Positions 15,657 through 25,300 of a stretch of DNA of 64,000 bases are shown piece after piece. The position numbers were made by a program, and so were the translations under genes. The DNA is from Massilia forsythiae (GTDB lineage Bacteria; Pseudomonadota; Gammaproteobacteria; Burkholderiales; Burkholderiaceae_D), in contig NZ_CP051685.1 in the NCBI RefSeq assembly GCF_012849555.1, forward strand, positions 5,332,001 through 5,396,000, written 5' to 3'. The notes under the pieces were generated by a model that saw only the letters and a program-made list of their open reading frames with translations, was not told the DNA's origin and ran no database searches. Numbering within the stretch: the first letter of the stretch is position 1; each line of letters starts with the position of its first letter.

Positions 15657-17075
15657 TTATACCTTGGCCGGCACCTTGTTCAGCACCGAACGCGAGCGCG
15701 CATAACCGAAGTACACCACCAGGCCCAGCGCCAGCCAGATGCCGAAGGCGATCCAGGTCACCAGGCTCAGGAACGCCATCAGCGCCAGGCAGAACAGCAC
15801 GGCGATCGCCGGCACCACCGGCACGCCCGGGCAGCGGAAGGCGCGCTTCAGGTCCGGGCGCTTGTTGCGCAGCACGATCACGGCGACCGACACCAGGCAG
15901 AACGCGGCCAGGGTGCCGATGTTGACCAGTTCGGCCAGCACGTTCAGTGGCACGAAGGCGGCGATCACGCCGAACACGATGCCGACCATCCAGGTGGCGA
16001 GGTAGGGCGTGCCGTATTTCGGGTGCACGGTCGACAGCTTGGCCGGCAGCAGGCCGTCGCGCGACATGGCGAAGATGATGCGGGTCTGGCCGTAGGCCAT
16101 CACCAGCATCACGGTGGTCATGCCGAGGATGGCGCCGAGGTCGGTCCACTTGGCCAGCCAGTTCTCGCCGGCATGCTGCAGGGCCAGCGACACCGGGTGG
16201 TCGATGCCCTTGAATTGCGCGAACGGCACGATGCCCGTCATGATGGCGGCCACGATCACGTACAGCAGCGTGCAGATCGCCAGCGAACCGATGATGCCGA
16301 TCGGCAGGTCGCGCGCCGGGCGCTTGACTTCCTCGGCGGCCGAGGTCACCGCGTCGAAGCCGATGAAGGCGAAGAACACCAGCGCGGCGGCGCTCATGAT
16401 GCCGGAGGCGCCGAACGGCGCGTACGGGTGCCAGTTGTCGGTGTTCACGTGGCCGAAGCCGAACAGGATGAACAGCACCACCACCGTCATCTTGATCGCC
16501 ACCATGATGTTGTTGACGCGCGCCGATTCGCGCACGCCCAGCGACAGCATCCAGGTCAGCAGCAGCATGATGCACAGCGCCGGCAGGTTCATGACGGTGT
16601 GCACGCCCTCGCGCGCGCCCGGCGCGGCGCTCAGGGCGGCGGGAATCTCCAGGCCGTAGCCGTGCAGCAGCGACTGGAAATAGCCGGACCAGCCGACCGC
16701 CACGGTCGAGGTCGCCAAGCCGTATTCGAGCAGCAGGTCCCAGCCGATCATCCAGGCCACCAGTTCGCCCAGCACCGCATAGCTGTAGGTATAGATCGAG
16801 CCGGCCACCGGCACCGTGGAGGCGAATTCGGCATAGCACATGGCCGCGAAGCCGCAGGCGATGGCGGCGACGATGAAGGACACGGTCAGCGCCGGGCCGG
16901 CGGTCAGCGCGCCGGTGCCGGTCAGCACGAAGATGCCGGTGCCGACGATCGCCCCGATGCCCATCAGGATCAGGTCGAACGGTCCCAGCACCTTCTTCAG
17001 CCCGCCGGTTTTCTGTGTCTCGGCAACCATGGTGTCGAGATTCTTGGTTCTGAAAAGACTCACTGCTTTCTCCAA
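15657..17075 (-). CDS. APC-family amino acid permease (YfnA / cationic amino acid transporter type)
   Basis: The 472-residue protein has about twelve hydrophobic segments and the APC start GIGAIVGTGIFVLTGTGAL in the first membrane helix, followed by FIVAAIACGFAAMCYAEFAS. GFDAVTSAAEEVKRPARDLP is the conserved loop after helix 6 typical of the cationic amino acid transporter branch. It probably imports amino acids into the cytoplasm by proton symport. Lying next to the cyanophycin genes, it could supply Arg or another basic amino acid; this is inference. It ends at a REP-derived terminator. Confidence 0.85.
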   Translation of the reverse strand: MEKAVSLFRTKNLDTMVAETQKTGGLKKVLGPFDLILMGIGAIVGTGIFVLTGTGALTAGPALTVSFIVAAIACGFAAMCYAEFASTVPVAGSIYTYSYAVLGELVAWMIGWDLLLEYGLATSTVAVGWSGYFQSLLHGYGLEIPAALSAAPGAREGVHTVMNLPALCIMLLLTWMLSLGVRESARVNNIMVAIKMTVVVLFILFGFGHVNTDNWHPYAPFGASGIMSAAALVFFAFIGFDAVTSAAEEVKRPARDLPIGIIGSLAICTLLYVIVAAIMTGIVPFAQFKGIDHPVSLALQHAGENWLAKWTDLGAILGMTTVMLVMAYGQTRIIFAMSRDGLLPAKLSTVHPKYGTPYLATWMVGIVFGVIAAFVPLNVLAELVNIGTLAAFCLVSVAVIVLRNKRPDLKRAFRCPGVPVVPAIAVLFCLALMAFLSLVTWIAFGIWLALGLVVYFGYARSRSVLNKVPAKV

Positions 17076-17326
17076 TCAATAAGTGATAGACCCCGTGCCC
17101 CATCGTTTGTGTGTGGAACCGAAGATCCAGCGGGCCTGGCGTCCGCCGGCGATCGTGTCGCCGCCGGACGGCGGATGTCTCCTCCTCGGGCGCGGGCCTG
17201 CTGCTGCCGGACTATGCAAGAACGATGCCCGGCAGAAGCATTAGTGGCGTGCCATTATCGCCATTCTGTAATGCGGAATCAAAGGAAATACTCAAAAAAC
17301 AATCTTTGAAGGGTAAAAGCCGCCGC

Positions 17327-18181
17327 TCACACCGCGCGCAGCGTACAGACGAGCAATTCCGGATCGGCGTTCACGCGCAGTGGAATACCCGAGCAGCCGA
17401 CGCCGCGGCTGACGAACATCGGCCCATTGCCTTCCACGTCGTAGCGGCCGTAGGTATGTTCGCGCGACACCGGGCCGCTGGGACGGAACAGCGGACGCCC
17501 GCCCGGCGTGGCGATCTGGCCGCCGTGGGTATGGCCGGAAAAGGCGACGTCGTAGCGCTGGCCGTCGAGCAGGAACAGGCCATCCGGCGCATGCGTGACG
17601 AAGAGCCGCACCGGCGCGGCGCCGGCAAAGGCGTCCGCCGGGCGCGGCGTGCCGGTCCAGGGGTCGTCGATGCCGCACACGCTGACCATGCCGAACGGCG
17701 CCGGCAGGCGGTGGTTCAGGTTGTCCAGGATCGCCACGCCGTGCGCCTCCAGCGCCGCCACGATGGTCCGGCGCCCGTTCCAAACATCGTGGTTGCCCAG
17801 CACCGCATAGGTGCGCAGCGGAATGCGCAGCGCAGCGAGAAAACCGTCCAGCGCGGCGACGTTGGCGGCGTCGAACACCACGTAGTCGCCGCCCAGCAGC
17901 AGCACGTCCGGGCGCTCGGCTTCGACCAGCGCCAGCAATTCGTCGAACAGCGCCGGCGCGGTGGTCGGGCCGGCGTGGAAGTCCGAGGCGAAGGCGATCT
18001 TCAGCGGGCGCGGCAGCGCTTGGCCGGGCGCCAGCACCACCTCGTGGCGGGTGACGCGGGCATGCCCCATCGCGCCCAGCCGGTAGCTGAAACAGGCCAG
18101 GCGGCCACTGCGCAGGAAGGTGTTGAGGACGCGTTCGACGAGGTTGCGGATGGGGCGTTGCGACTTGTTTTTCTTGGTCAT
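17327..18181 (-). CDS. Metallophosphoesterase, YaeI-like
   Basis: The 284-residue protein has the calcineurin-like metal-binding motifs in order: SDFHAG (D-x-H), LLGGDYVVFD (GGD), VLGNHDVW (GNHD), FVTHAPD, and SGHTHGGQI (GHxH). The N-terminus is basic, then FLRSGRLACFSYRLG. The layout matches membrane-associated phosphodiesterases of the YaeI/YkuE type, which have been linked to lipid or lipid A-related substrates in some bacteria; substrate here is unknown. I chose the ATG at 18181 (MTKKNK), within a much longer open frame whose upstream part is a compositional artefact. It is divergent from the LysE-family gene. Confidence 0.82.
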   Translation of the reverse strand: MTKKNKSQRPIRNLVERVLNTFLRSGRLACFSYRLGAMGHARVTRHEVVLAPGQALPRPLKIAFASDFHAGPTTAPALFDELLALVEAERPDVLLLGGDYVVFDAANVAALDGFLAALRIPLRTYAVLGNHDVWNGRRTIVAALEAHGVAILDNLNHRLPAPFGMVSVCGIDDPWTGTPRPADAFAGAAPVRLFVTHAPDGLFLLDGQRYDVAFSGHTHGGQIATPGGRPLFRPSGPVSREHTYGRYDVEGNGPMFVSRGVGCSGIPLRVNADPELLVCTLRAV

Positions 18182-18325
18182 GCGGTGGCGGGCGGCAAAA
18201 TCCTGGGCTGGCAAAAGCGCACTGTATACCATCGTTCCCCGGATGTCGCGTTCCTTCCGCCCCGACTGGTGTCCCACGGCAGCGCCGGGTAAGATGGGCA
18301 TCTCTTCTTGCCATCTCTGCACCGC

Positions 18326-18958
18326 ATGCTCACCCTCGACCAGTCGCTCGCCTTTCTCGCCGCCGCCATCCTGCTGACCCTGTCGCCCGGCCCGGACAAC
18401 ATGCTGGTGCTCAGCCTCGGCATGGCCAGGGGCCGCTTGCGCGGCGTCGCCTTCGGCCTGGGCTGCGCGCTCGGCTGCCTCAGCCACACGCTGCTGGCCG
18501 TCGTCGGCGTCAGCGCCCTGATCGCCGCTTCGCCGCTGGCGTTCGGCGCGCTGAAGGTGTGCGGCGGGCTGTACCTGGCCTGGCTGGGCGTCGGCGCGCT
18601 GCGCAGCCGCGGCGGCGGCGCGGTCAGTGCGGCGCGCTCGACCGGCATGGCCGAATCGCCGCGCCGGCTGTTCCTCAAGGGCGTGTTCGCCAACGCCATC
18701 AATCCCAAGGTGGCGCTGTTCTTCCTTTCCTTTTTGCCGCAGTTCGTGGCGCCCGCGCGCGGCGACGCCAACCTGCAGACCGCGCTGCTGGGCCTGGCGT
18801 TCACGGCGCAGGCGGCGGTGCTGTTCGGCTTGCTGGGCTGGTTTTCCGGCAGCGTCGGCGCCTGGCTGAACCGCCGGCCCCGGGCCGGCATGTGGCTGGA
18901 CCGCTGCGCCGGCGTGGTGTTCATCGCGCTCGGACTGCGGCTGATCGTGGCGCGCTGA
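18326..18958 (+). CDS. LysE family translocator (amino acid exporter)
   Basis: The 210-residue membrane protein has the family start LAAAILLTLSPGPDNMLVLS in helix 1, FGLGCALGCLSHTLLAV, and KGVFANAINPKVALFFLSFLPQF, the conserved loop and helix of RhtB/LysE exporters. About six membrane segments are predicted. It probably exports an amino acid or derivative. I chose the ATG at 18326 rather than an in-frame TTG 18 bp before. A HAD-family gene follows 48 bp downstream on the same strand. Confidence 0.85.
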   Translation: MLTLDQSLAFLAAAILLTLSPGPDNMLVLSLGMARGRLRGVAFGLGCALGCLSHTLLAVVGVSALIAASPLAFGALKVCGGLYLAWLGVGALRSRGGGAVSAARSTGMAESPRRLFLKGVFANAINPKVALFFLSFLPQFVAPARGDANLQTALLGLAFTAQAAVLFGLLGWFSGSVGAWLNRRPRAGMWLDRCAGVVFIALGLRLIVAR

Positions 18959-19005
18959 CGCGCGCGCGGGGAAGCGGGCGCCGCACGGCGGCCGTTTCGG
19001 CGAGC

Positions 19006-19719
19006 ATGCAGGCATCGACAACCACCGTGAACGCCATGACCGCCTCCTCCCTCGCCCGCCCCGACATGCTGCTGTTCGACGTCAACCAGACCATGCTCGA
19101 CATGGGCCCGGTGCATGCGGCCATCCGCGCCGTGCTGCCCGGCGCCGACAGCCCCAAGCTGTGGTTCGCCACCACCCTGCAATATGCCGCCTCGATGACC
19201 CTGGCCGGACGCTACGCGCCGCTGCCCGAGATCGGCGCCGCCGTGCTGCGCATGCTGGCCCAGGGCCAGGGCATCGACGTATCACAGGCCCAAGCCGAGG
19301 CGGCGATGCGTTCGCTGACGCGCCTGCCCGCCCACGCCGACGTGCAGCCCGCGCTGCAGCGCCTGAAAAGCGCCGGCCTGCGCCTGGCCGCGCTGTCGAT
19401 CTCGACCCGCACCGGCCTGCGCGCCCAGCTCGACCATGCCGGCATCGCCGATTGCTTCGATGCCCAGTTCAGCGTGCAGGAGTTCAGGCTGTACAAGCCG
19501 CATCCCGACGTCTACCGCCGCGTCGCCGCGCGCATGCGCGTGGAGGCCGCCGGCACCATGCTGGTGGCGGCGCACGGCTGGGATATCGGCGGCGCCGCCT
19601 GGGCCGGCCTGCGCACCGCCTTCGTCGAGCGCGCCGGCCAGGCGCCGTTCGCCCTGGCGCCGGCGCCGGAACTGGTGGTCGGCGACCTGGGGGAACTAGC
19701 GCAGCGCCTGGGCGCCTGA
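19006..19719 (+). CDS. HAD-family hydrolase, haloacid dehalogenase type II-like
   Basis: The 237-residue protein has HAD motif I LFDVNQTMLD (nucleophile Asp), a region LAALSISTRTGL where motif II lies, motif III Lys in RLYKPHPDVYR, and motif IV-like AAHGWDIGGAAWAGL. The AAH-x-WD motif is typical of type II 2-haloacid dehalogenase relatives. The second acidic residue of motif I (DxD in phosphatases) is replaced by Gln, as in dehalogenases. Start could be 19006 or the ATG at 19036; the extra ten residues have no clear role. Substrate unknown. Confidence 0.78.
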   Translation: MQASTTTVNAMTASSLARPDMLLFDVNQTMLDMGPVHAAIRAVLPGADSPKLWFATTLQYAASMTLAGRYAPLPEIGAAVLRMLAQGQGIDVSQAQAEAAMRSLTRLPAHADVQPALQRLKSAGLRLAALSISTRTGLRAQLDHAGIADCFDAQFSVQEFRLYKPHPDVYRRVAARMRVEAAGTMLVAAHGWDIGGAAWAGLRTAFVERAGQAPFALAPAPELVVGDLGELAQRLGA

Positions 19720-19852
19720 CCCGCGGCGCAGGCGCCATTGCATGGACGCTTTTCCTTGTCGCGTTTAGCGACTATGCAATCCCGAATATCTTCGTTTACG
19801 CCGCCGGCGGGCTTTGCCATACTGGCCCGCATCGCCGAACAGGATACTCATC

Positions 19853-21085
19853 ATGCACCTGGCTTTTCCCGCCGCCGCCTCCGCCGACCCGGCCGATGCG
19901 AGCGCTGCCGCCGGCACGACCGGCGCCTTCGACCCGCTGGCCGCCGCCGAACGCCTGGCGGAGCGCCTGGCGGCCACCGCCGTCGAGCGCGACCGCGCCG
20001 GCGGCCATGCGGCCGAGGAGCGCGGCTGGATCCGCGATTCCGGTTTGCTGGCCTTGTCGGTCCCGGCGGAATTCGGCGGGATCGGCGCCGACTGGCAGAC
20101 CGTGTACCGCGCGGTGCGCATCGTGGCGCGCGCCGACAGCGCGCTGGCGCACCTGCTGGCCTTCCACCACCTGCAGCTGGCCGGCATCCGCCTGTACGGC
20201 AGCGCCCAGCAGCAGCGCCGCCTGCTGACGCTCACCGTCGAGCAGCGCCTGTTCTGGGGCAATGCCCTGAACCCGCTCGACCGGCGCCTGGTGGCGGTGC
20301 CGACCGCCGGCGGTTATGCGCTCAGCGGCGTCAAGAATTTCGCTTCCGGCTCGGTCGGTTCCGACTGGCTCACGGTGTCCGCCTGGGACACGCTGGCCGG
20401 CGCCGCGCTGATCGGCGTGCTGCCCACGCGCCAGCCCGGCATCGAGGTGGTGGCCGACTGGGACGCCTTCGGCCAGCGCCAGACCGACAGCGGCAACGTG
20501 CGCTTCGCGGACGTGCTGCTGCCGGAAGACCTGGTACTGCAGCCGGCCACGCGCGCGCCCAGTGCGCAGGCCACGCTGCGTTCGCAGGTCGCGCAGCTGG
20601 TGCTGGTCAACCTGTACCTGGGCATCGCCGAGGGCGCGTTGGCGGCGGCGCGGCGCTACCTGCTGGAAGAAGCGCGGCCGTGGCCGGCCGGCGGCGCCGA
20701 GGCCGCCGCCGACGATCCGTTCGTGCAGCACCGCTTCGGCGAATTCCACCTGCTGGTGCGGCCGGCGCAGGCGCTGGCCGACGAGGCGGCGCGGGCGCTG
20801 GACGCCGCCTTCGCGCAGGGCGGCGCATTGAGCGCGGCCGAACGCGGCGCGGTGGCGGTGGCGGTGGCCGAGGCCAAGGTGTTGGCGCACCGCGCCGCGC
20901 TCGGCATCGGCAACCAGCTGTTCGAGCTGACCGGCGCCCGGTCGACCTCGGCCAGGTACGGCCTGGACCGCTTCTGGCGCAACGCGCGCGTGCACACGCT
21001 GCACGACCCGGTCGACTACAAGCTGCGCGACCTGGGCCGCTTCGCGCTGGACGGCCGCCTGCCCGAGCCGACGCCCTATTCCTGA
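19853..21085 (+). CDS. Acyl-CoA dehydrogenase-like flavin monooxygenase (SfnB/DszC group)
   Basis: The 410-residue protein has the acyl-CoA dehydrogenase fold: LLALSVPAEFGGIGADW near residue 65, SGVKNFASGSVGSDWLTV in the middle domain, and a helical C-terminal domain with ARSTSARYGLDRFWRNARVHTLHDPV. The usual catalytic Glu region is not obvious, and the pattern fits the SfnB/DszC monooxygenases that release sulfite from organosulfur compounds with reduced flavin. Its neighbour is the remains of a methionine/sulfonate-type ABC transporter, which supports a sulfur-scavenging role. The start MHLAFPAA at 19853 follows a short purine-poor leader; some doubt remains. Confidence 0.75.
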   Translation: MHLAFPAAASADPADASAAAGTTGAFDPLAAAERLAERLAATAVERDRAGGHAAEERGWIRDSGLLALSVPAEFGGIGADWQTVYRAVRIVARADSALAHLLAFHHLQLAGIRLYGSAQQQRRLLTLTVEQRLFWGNALNPLDRRLVAVPTAGGYALSGVKNFASGSVGSDWLTVSAWDTLAGAALIGVLPTRQPGIEVVADWDAFGQRQTDSGNVRFADVLLPEDLVLQPATRAPSAQATLRSQVAQLVLVNLYLGIAEGALAAARRYLLEEARPWPAGGAEAAADDPFVQHRFGEFHLLVRPAQALADEAARALDAAFAQGGALSAAERGAVAVAVAEAKVLAHRAALGIGNQLFELTGARSTSARYGLDRFWRNARVHTLHDPVDYKLRDLGRFALDGRLPEPTPYS

Positions 21086-21098
21086 GGCCGCGACGACC

Positions 21099-21423
21099 AT
21101 GGACGAACTGTCTTCCGGCGGCGCCATGGAGGCGCCGCTGATCCGGCTGCAACGCGTGGCCAAGGCCTTCGCCGCCACAGGCGACGACACGGCGGCGTGC
21201 CAGGCGCTGCGCGACGTCTCGCTGGACGTGCACCGCGGCGACATTTTCGGCATCGCCGGCCGCAGCGGCGCCGGCAAGTCGACGCTGCTGCGCATGATCA
21301 ACCTGCTGGAGACGCCCGACAGCGGCGCCGTCATCGTCGGCGGACGCGACCTGACGCGGCTGTCGCGGCGCGATCTGCGCGCGGCGCGGCGCGGCATCGG
21401 CATGGTCTTCCAGCAGTACAGCG
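21099..21423 (+). pseudogene. metN: Fragment of a MetN-like ABC ATPase gene, 3' part deleted
   Basis: Codons from 21099 (or the in-frame ATG at 21126) encode the first third of a methionine-type importer ATPase. Walker A is GRSGAGKST, followed by INLLETPDSGAVIVGG and GIGMVFQQ at the Q-loop. Right after the Q-loop the frame leaves the family and stops within about 30 residues. The signature motif, Walker B, H-loop and C-terminal ACT-like domain are missing. The next bases belong to a MetQ-like gene in another frame. So a deletion removed the end of metN, the whole metI permease and the start of metQ. The fragment cannot make a working ATPase. Confidence 0.82.
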
Positions 21424-22075
21424 CGTGGTCGAGTTCAACGACTACGTGCAGCCGAACTTCGCGCTGGCCGAGGGTTCGCTCGACGCCAACGTGTTCCAGC
21501 ACAGCGTCTACCTGAACAAGTTCGCGCGCGACCACAAGCTGGCACTGGCGGAACTGGTGACCATCCCGACCGCGCCGATCGCCATCTACAGCCGCCGCCA
21601 CCGCAGCCTGGACGAGGCGCGCGCCGGCACCACGGTAGCCCTGCCGAACGACCCCACCAACCAGGCGCGCGCGCTGGTGATGCTGGCGCAGCTCGGCTGG
21701 ATCGCGCTGCGCCCGGACGCCGACCCGGTCAAGGCCTCCGAAAAGGACATCGTGCGCAACCCGCGCGGCATCAAGCTGCTGCCGCTGGAAGCCGCGCAGC
21801 TGCCGCGCGCGCTGCAGGACGCCGACTACGCCTTTGTCAACGGCAACTACGCGCTGGCCTCGGGACTGAAACTGGCCGACGCCCTGCGCACCGAGACCAT
21901 CTCGCGCAACTACGTCAACCGGGTGGCGGTGCGCAGCGGCGATTTGAACAAGCCGTTCGCGCGCGACATCGCCGCCTACCGCTCGCGCGCCTTCCTGGCC
22001 TGGACCGAGCAGCACAATCCCGGCTACGCCAAGACCGATTACCAGTTGGCGATGCTGGCGCAAAAAAAGCCCTGA
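21420..22075 (+). pseudogene. metQ: Fragment of a MetQ/NlpA-family substrate-binding protein gene, 5' part deleted
   Basis: From about 21420 the reading frame gives VVEFNDYVQPNFALAEGSLD and then VFQHSVYLNKFA, IPTAPIAIYSRRHRSL, VALPNDPTNQARALVMLAQLG and DADYAFVNGNYALASGL. These are the conserved body of the MetQ/NlpA lipoprotein family, which binds methionine or related compounds in the periplasm. The signal peptide, lipobox and first strands are absent; the upstream DNA is metN. The remaining 200-odd residues run intact to a normal stop at 22075. Confidence 0.82.
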
Positions 22076-22137
22076 GTTTTGCTAGTGGTCCCCGCGAAGG
22101 CGCACTGCTGTCCAAGATAGTATTGCTGGCCTAAAGA

Positions 22138-22287
22138 CCGTCGTCCCCGCGAAGGCGGGGACCCATGCTGAGTGCGAAAAGTTAGTATTTTTGAATCATT
22201 CTGGTGACTTCCGGGTACCAGATTCTGTTGCTCAGTATGGGGTAAAGAATGCCAGTGGCATTCTTTACCCTGCGCGGGGACGACGGT
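22138..22287. repeat. REP-like palindrome pair in a convergent junction
   Basis: A left unit CCGTCGTCCCCGCGAAGG... (from 22138) and an inverted right unit ending ...GCGGGGACGACGG (to 22287) lie between the metQ fragment and the hybrid kinase gene, which are convergent. A further broken half unit (GTCCCCGCGAAGGCG) lies at 22088-22102. The right unit is disrupted by a separate palindrome described at 22240-22270. Confidence 0.78.
22240..22270. repeat. 14-bp palindrome embedded in a REP arm
   Basis: The sequence GGGTAAAGAATGCC-AGT-GGCATTCTTTACCC is a perfect 14+14 bp inverted repeat with a 3-nt loop. It replaces the outer stem of the right REP unit, which elsewhere reads ATGGGTCCCCGCCTGCGCGGGG. 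The result is a very stable stem in place of the normal one. Confidence 0.75.
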
Positions 22288-22342
22288 ACTGGTGGCGGCA
22301 TGAAGCGTGTATCCAATCACTCATGCCGGAACGACGACGTTG

Positions 22343-25300
22343 TCAGATAGCGGCTTCCACCAGCAACCGCTCCAGCAGCGCCAGGTCGACCGGCTTGGTC
22401 AGGTGGTGGTCGATGCCGGCCTCGCGCGAGCGGCGGCGGTCGGCTTCCTGGCCCCAGCCGGTCAGGGCGATGATCTGCAGGCCGGCGAAACGCGGGTCGG
22501 CGCGCACCGCGGCCGCCACCTGGTGCCCGTCCATGCCGGGCATGCCGATGTCGACCACCAGCGAATGCGGACGCAGCGCCGCCAGCAGTTCGAGCGCGCG
22601 CGCGCCGTCGTAGGCGCAGCTGGCGTGGGCGCCGCGGCTGCCGAGCAGCATGCACAGCGAATCGGCGGCGTCGCGGTTGTCGTCCACCACCAGCACCTTG
22701 CGCCCGGCCAGCGGCGCCGCGGCGGCGCGGGCCGGGGCCGCCGCGCCCGTGCCCGCAGCCGGCAGCGCCGGCAACGGCAGGCGCACCAGGAATTCGCTGC
22801 CCTTGCCCGGGCCGCCGCTTTTCGCCTCCACGCTGCCGCCGTGCATCTGCACCAGGCTGCGCACCATCGCCAGCCCGATGCCCAGGCCGCCCTGGCTATG
22901 GCTGCCGGCCGCCTCGACCTGGGTGAACATGTCGAACACCTGGTCCAGCTTCTCGGGCGGGATCCCGATGCCGCTGTCGCGCACCGCCACCACGACCTGG
23001 CCGCAGGCGCCGCCCTCGCCGCCGCTCCCGGCTTCGGGCCAGGCCGCCAGCTCGATGCGTCCGTGCGCATCGGTGTACTTGGCCGCGTTGTTCAAGAGGT
23101 TCGCGAACACCTGGGTCAGGCGCACCTTGTCGGCATCCAGCAGCAGCGGCTCGGGCGGCAGGCGCAGGCTGAAGGCATGGCTGGCGCGGTCGATCGCCGG
23201 GCGGCTGGTCTCGACGGCGGCAGCGAGCACCTCGGCCAGCGGCACCGGCTGGCGCGCCAGTTCGATCTTGCCGCGCGTGATGCGCGACACGTCCATCAGG
23301 TCGTCCACCAGGCGCGTGATCTGGCGCACCTGGCGATGCGCCATTTCCATCAGGCGGTCGGCCTTGCGCTGGCCGCCGGCGCGGCGCAGCATCTGCACCG
23401 CGTTGCTGATCGGCGCCAGCGGGTTGCGCAGTTCGTGCGCCAGCACCGCCAGGAACTCGTCCTTGCGGCGGTCGGCTTCCTGCAGCGCGGCCTCGGCCTG
23501 GCGGCGCGCATCGATGTCGATCGCCACGCCATACCAGTTCTCCAGGCGGCCGGCGGCGTCGCGCACCGGCACCTGGCGCACCAGGAACCAGCGGTACACA
23601 CCGTCGGCGGCGCGCACCCGGTGCTCGATCTCGATCGGCGCGCCGGCCGCCATGGCGCTGCGGAACACTTCACCCGTGGCCGCCGCATCGTCCGGATGGA
23701 TCGCGCGCAGCCAGCCGCCGTCCTGGGTCTGCGCGGCGTCCTGCCCGGTGTACTCGAGCCAGCGCGCATTCAGGTAGACCTGGCCGCCGCCGGCGTCGGT
23801 CTGCCACAGCAGCACCGGGACCAGGCTGGTGAAGGTGCGATAACGCCGTTCGCTGGCGGCCAGCAACGCCTGCGCGCGGATGCGCTCGGTTACCGTCCAG
23901 GTGCGCTCGGCGGTGTCGCGCACCAGGTCGACCTCGGCGTCGCTCCAGTCGCGCGCGGCGGCGCCATGCACCACGAACACCGCGGTGGGCACGCCCTCGG
24001 CGGCCACCGCCACCCTGACCAGCGCGCCCGTGCCCTGCGCCAGGCAAGCCTGGCGCTGGTGCGGTGCCAGGCGCGCGTCGATGGCGGCGTCGCGGATCAC
24101 CAGCGCTTCGTCGAGGGCGCCGACGTCCGGCCAGGCCGCGCCCGGCGCCAGCGCGACGCCATGGCCGACATGCAGAATCACCTGGCCGGCGCCGACTTCG
24201 CCGACCTCGACGCGCTGCACCCCGAGATGTTCGCGCAGCAGGCGCGCACCCATGGCAATGGCATCGGCGGGGCTCTGCGCAACCCGCAGCGCGTCGCTCA
24301 GGCGCAGCAAAAAGGCCTGGCGCCGTTCGCTGTCGCGCAGCACCAGCTCGGCGTGCTTGCGCACGCTGATGTCGTCCAACACCATCGCCAGCTGGCGGCT
24401 GCCGGCGCCGCCGACGCGCGACAAGTGCACGCTGAACCAGCGGCCGTCCAGGGCGGCCGACTGGCAGTCGAAGCGCACCGGCGCGCTGCCCAGCGCTGCC
24501 AGCGCATGGCTCCGTAGCAGTTTCGGGTCGAAGCCGGGCAGCATTTCCAGGATGCGTTTGCCCGGTGCCAGCGGGACGCCGGTCTGGCGCGCGAACGCGC
24601 GGTTCACTTCCAGCAGACGCAGCCCGCCAGCGCCGTCGCCGGCATCGAACAGCACCTCGACCATGGCGAAGCCTTCGTCGATCGCGTCGAACAGCGAGCG
24701 GTATTTTTCCTCGGACGCCTGCAACGCGCGCTCGGCATGGGCGCGCTCGAGCGCCGACCAGGCGCGCGCCGCGGCGTCGTGCAGCAGCGCCAGTTCGTGC
24801 TGCGACCAGATGTGCGGCGCTGCGTATTCCACCGTCAGCAGGCGTACCAGCATGCCCTCGCGCGCCAGCGGCAGCGCCGCCCAGCCGCCGGCGCTACCGG
24901 CCAGGCCGAGCGCGCAGGCGGCGCCCAGGCGCGCGTCGGCGCCCGCGTTCTCGCTCGTCAGGCTGCGCCCGGCATGGAATTGCGTCCATAGCCGCAGGCC
25001 GGACGCCGCCAGGAACCGGCGCCGGTGCGGCTGCGGCTGTGCGGCAAGCTCGTCGACCGTCGCCGGCGCCAGCATGCCGTCGGCCGTCAATTCCCATAAC
25101 ACCACCGCGTCGGCGCCGAGCTGGCTGCGCAGGCTGCGCGCCGCCTGGCGCTCCACCGCGGCGGGCGCGCCCAGCGCGCGCATCTCGTCCTCGAAGCGCA
25201 GCAGGAACATCTTGCGCTCGCGGCTCTGGCGCAGGGCCTGCTCGGCGCGGCGCCGCTCGCTGACGTTCGTGAACAGCACGCCGACCTGGGGCGCGCCCCT

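Noticed and set aside
18182..19021. Extension of the metallophosphoesterase frame to 564 codons
   Set aside because: The added 280 residues are compositional artefact opposite the LysE gene; MTKKNK at 18181 fits the family start.
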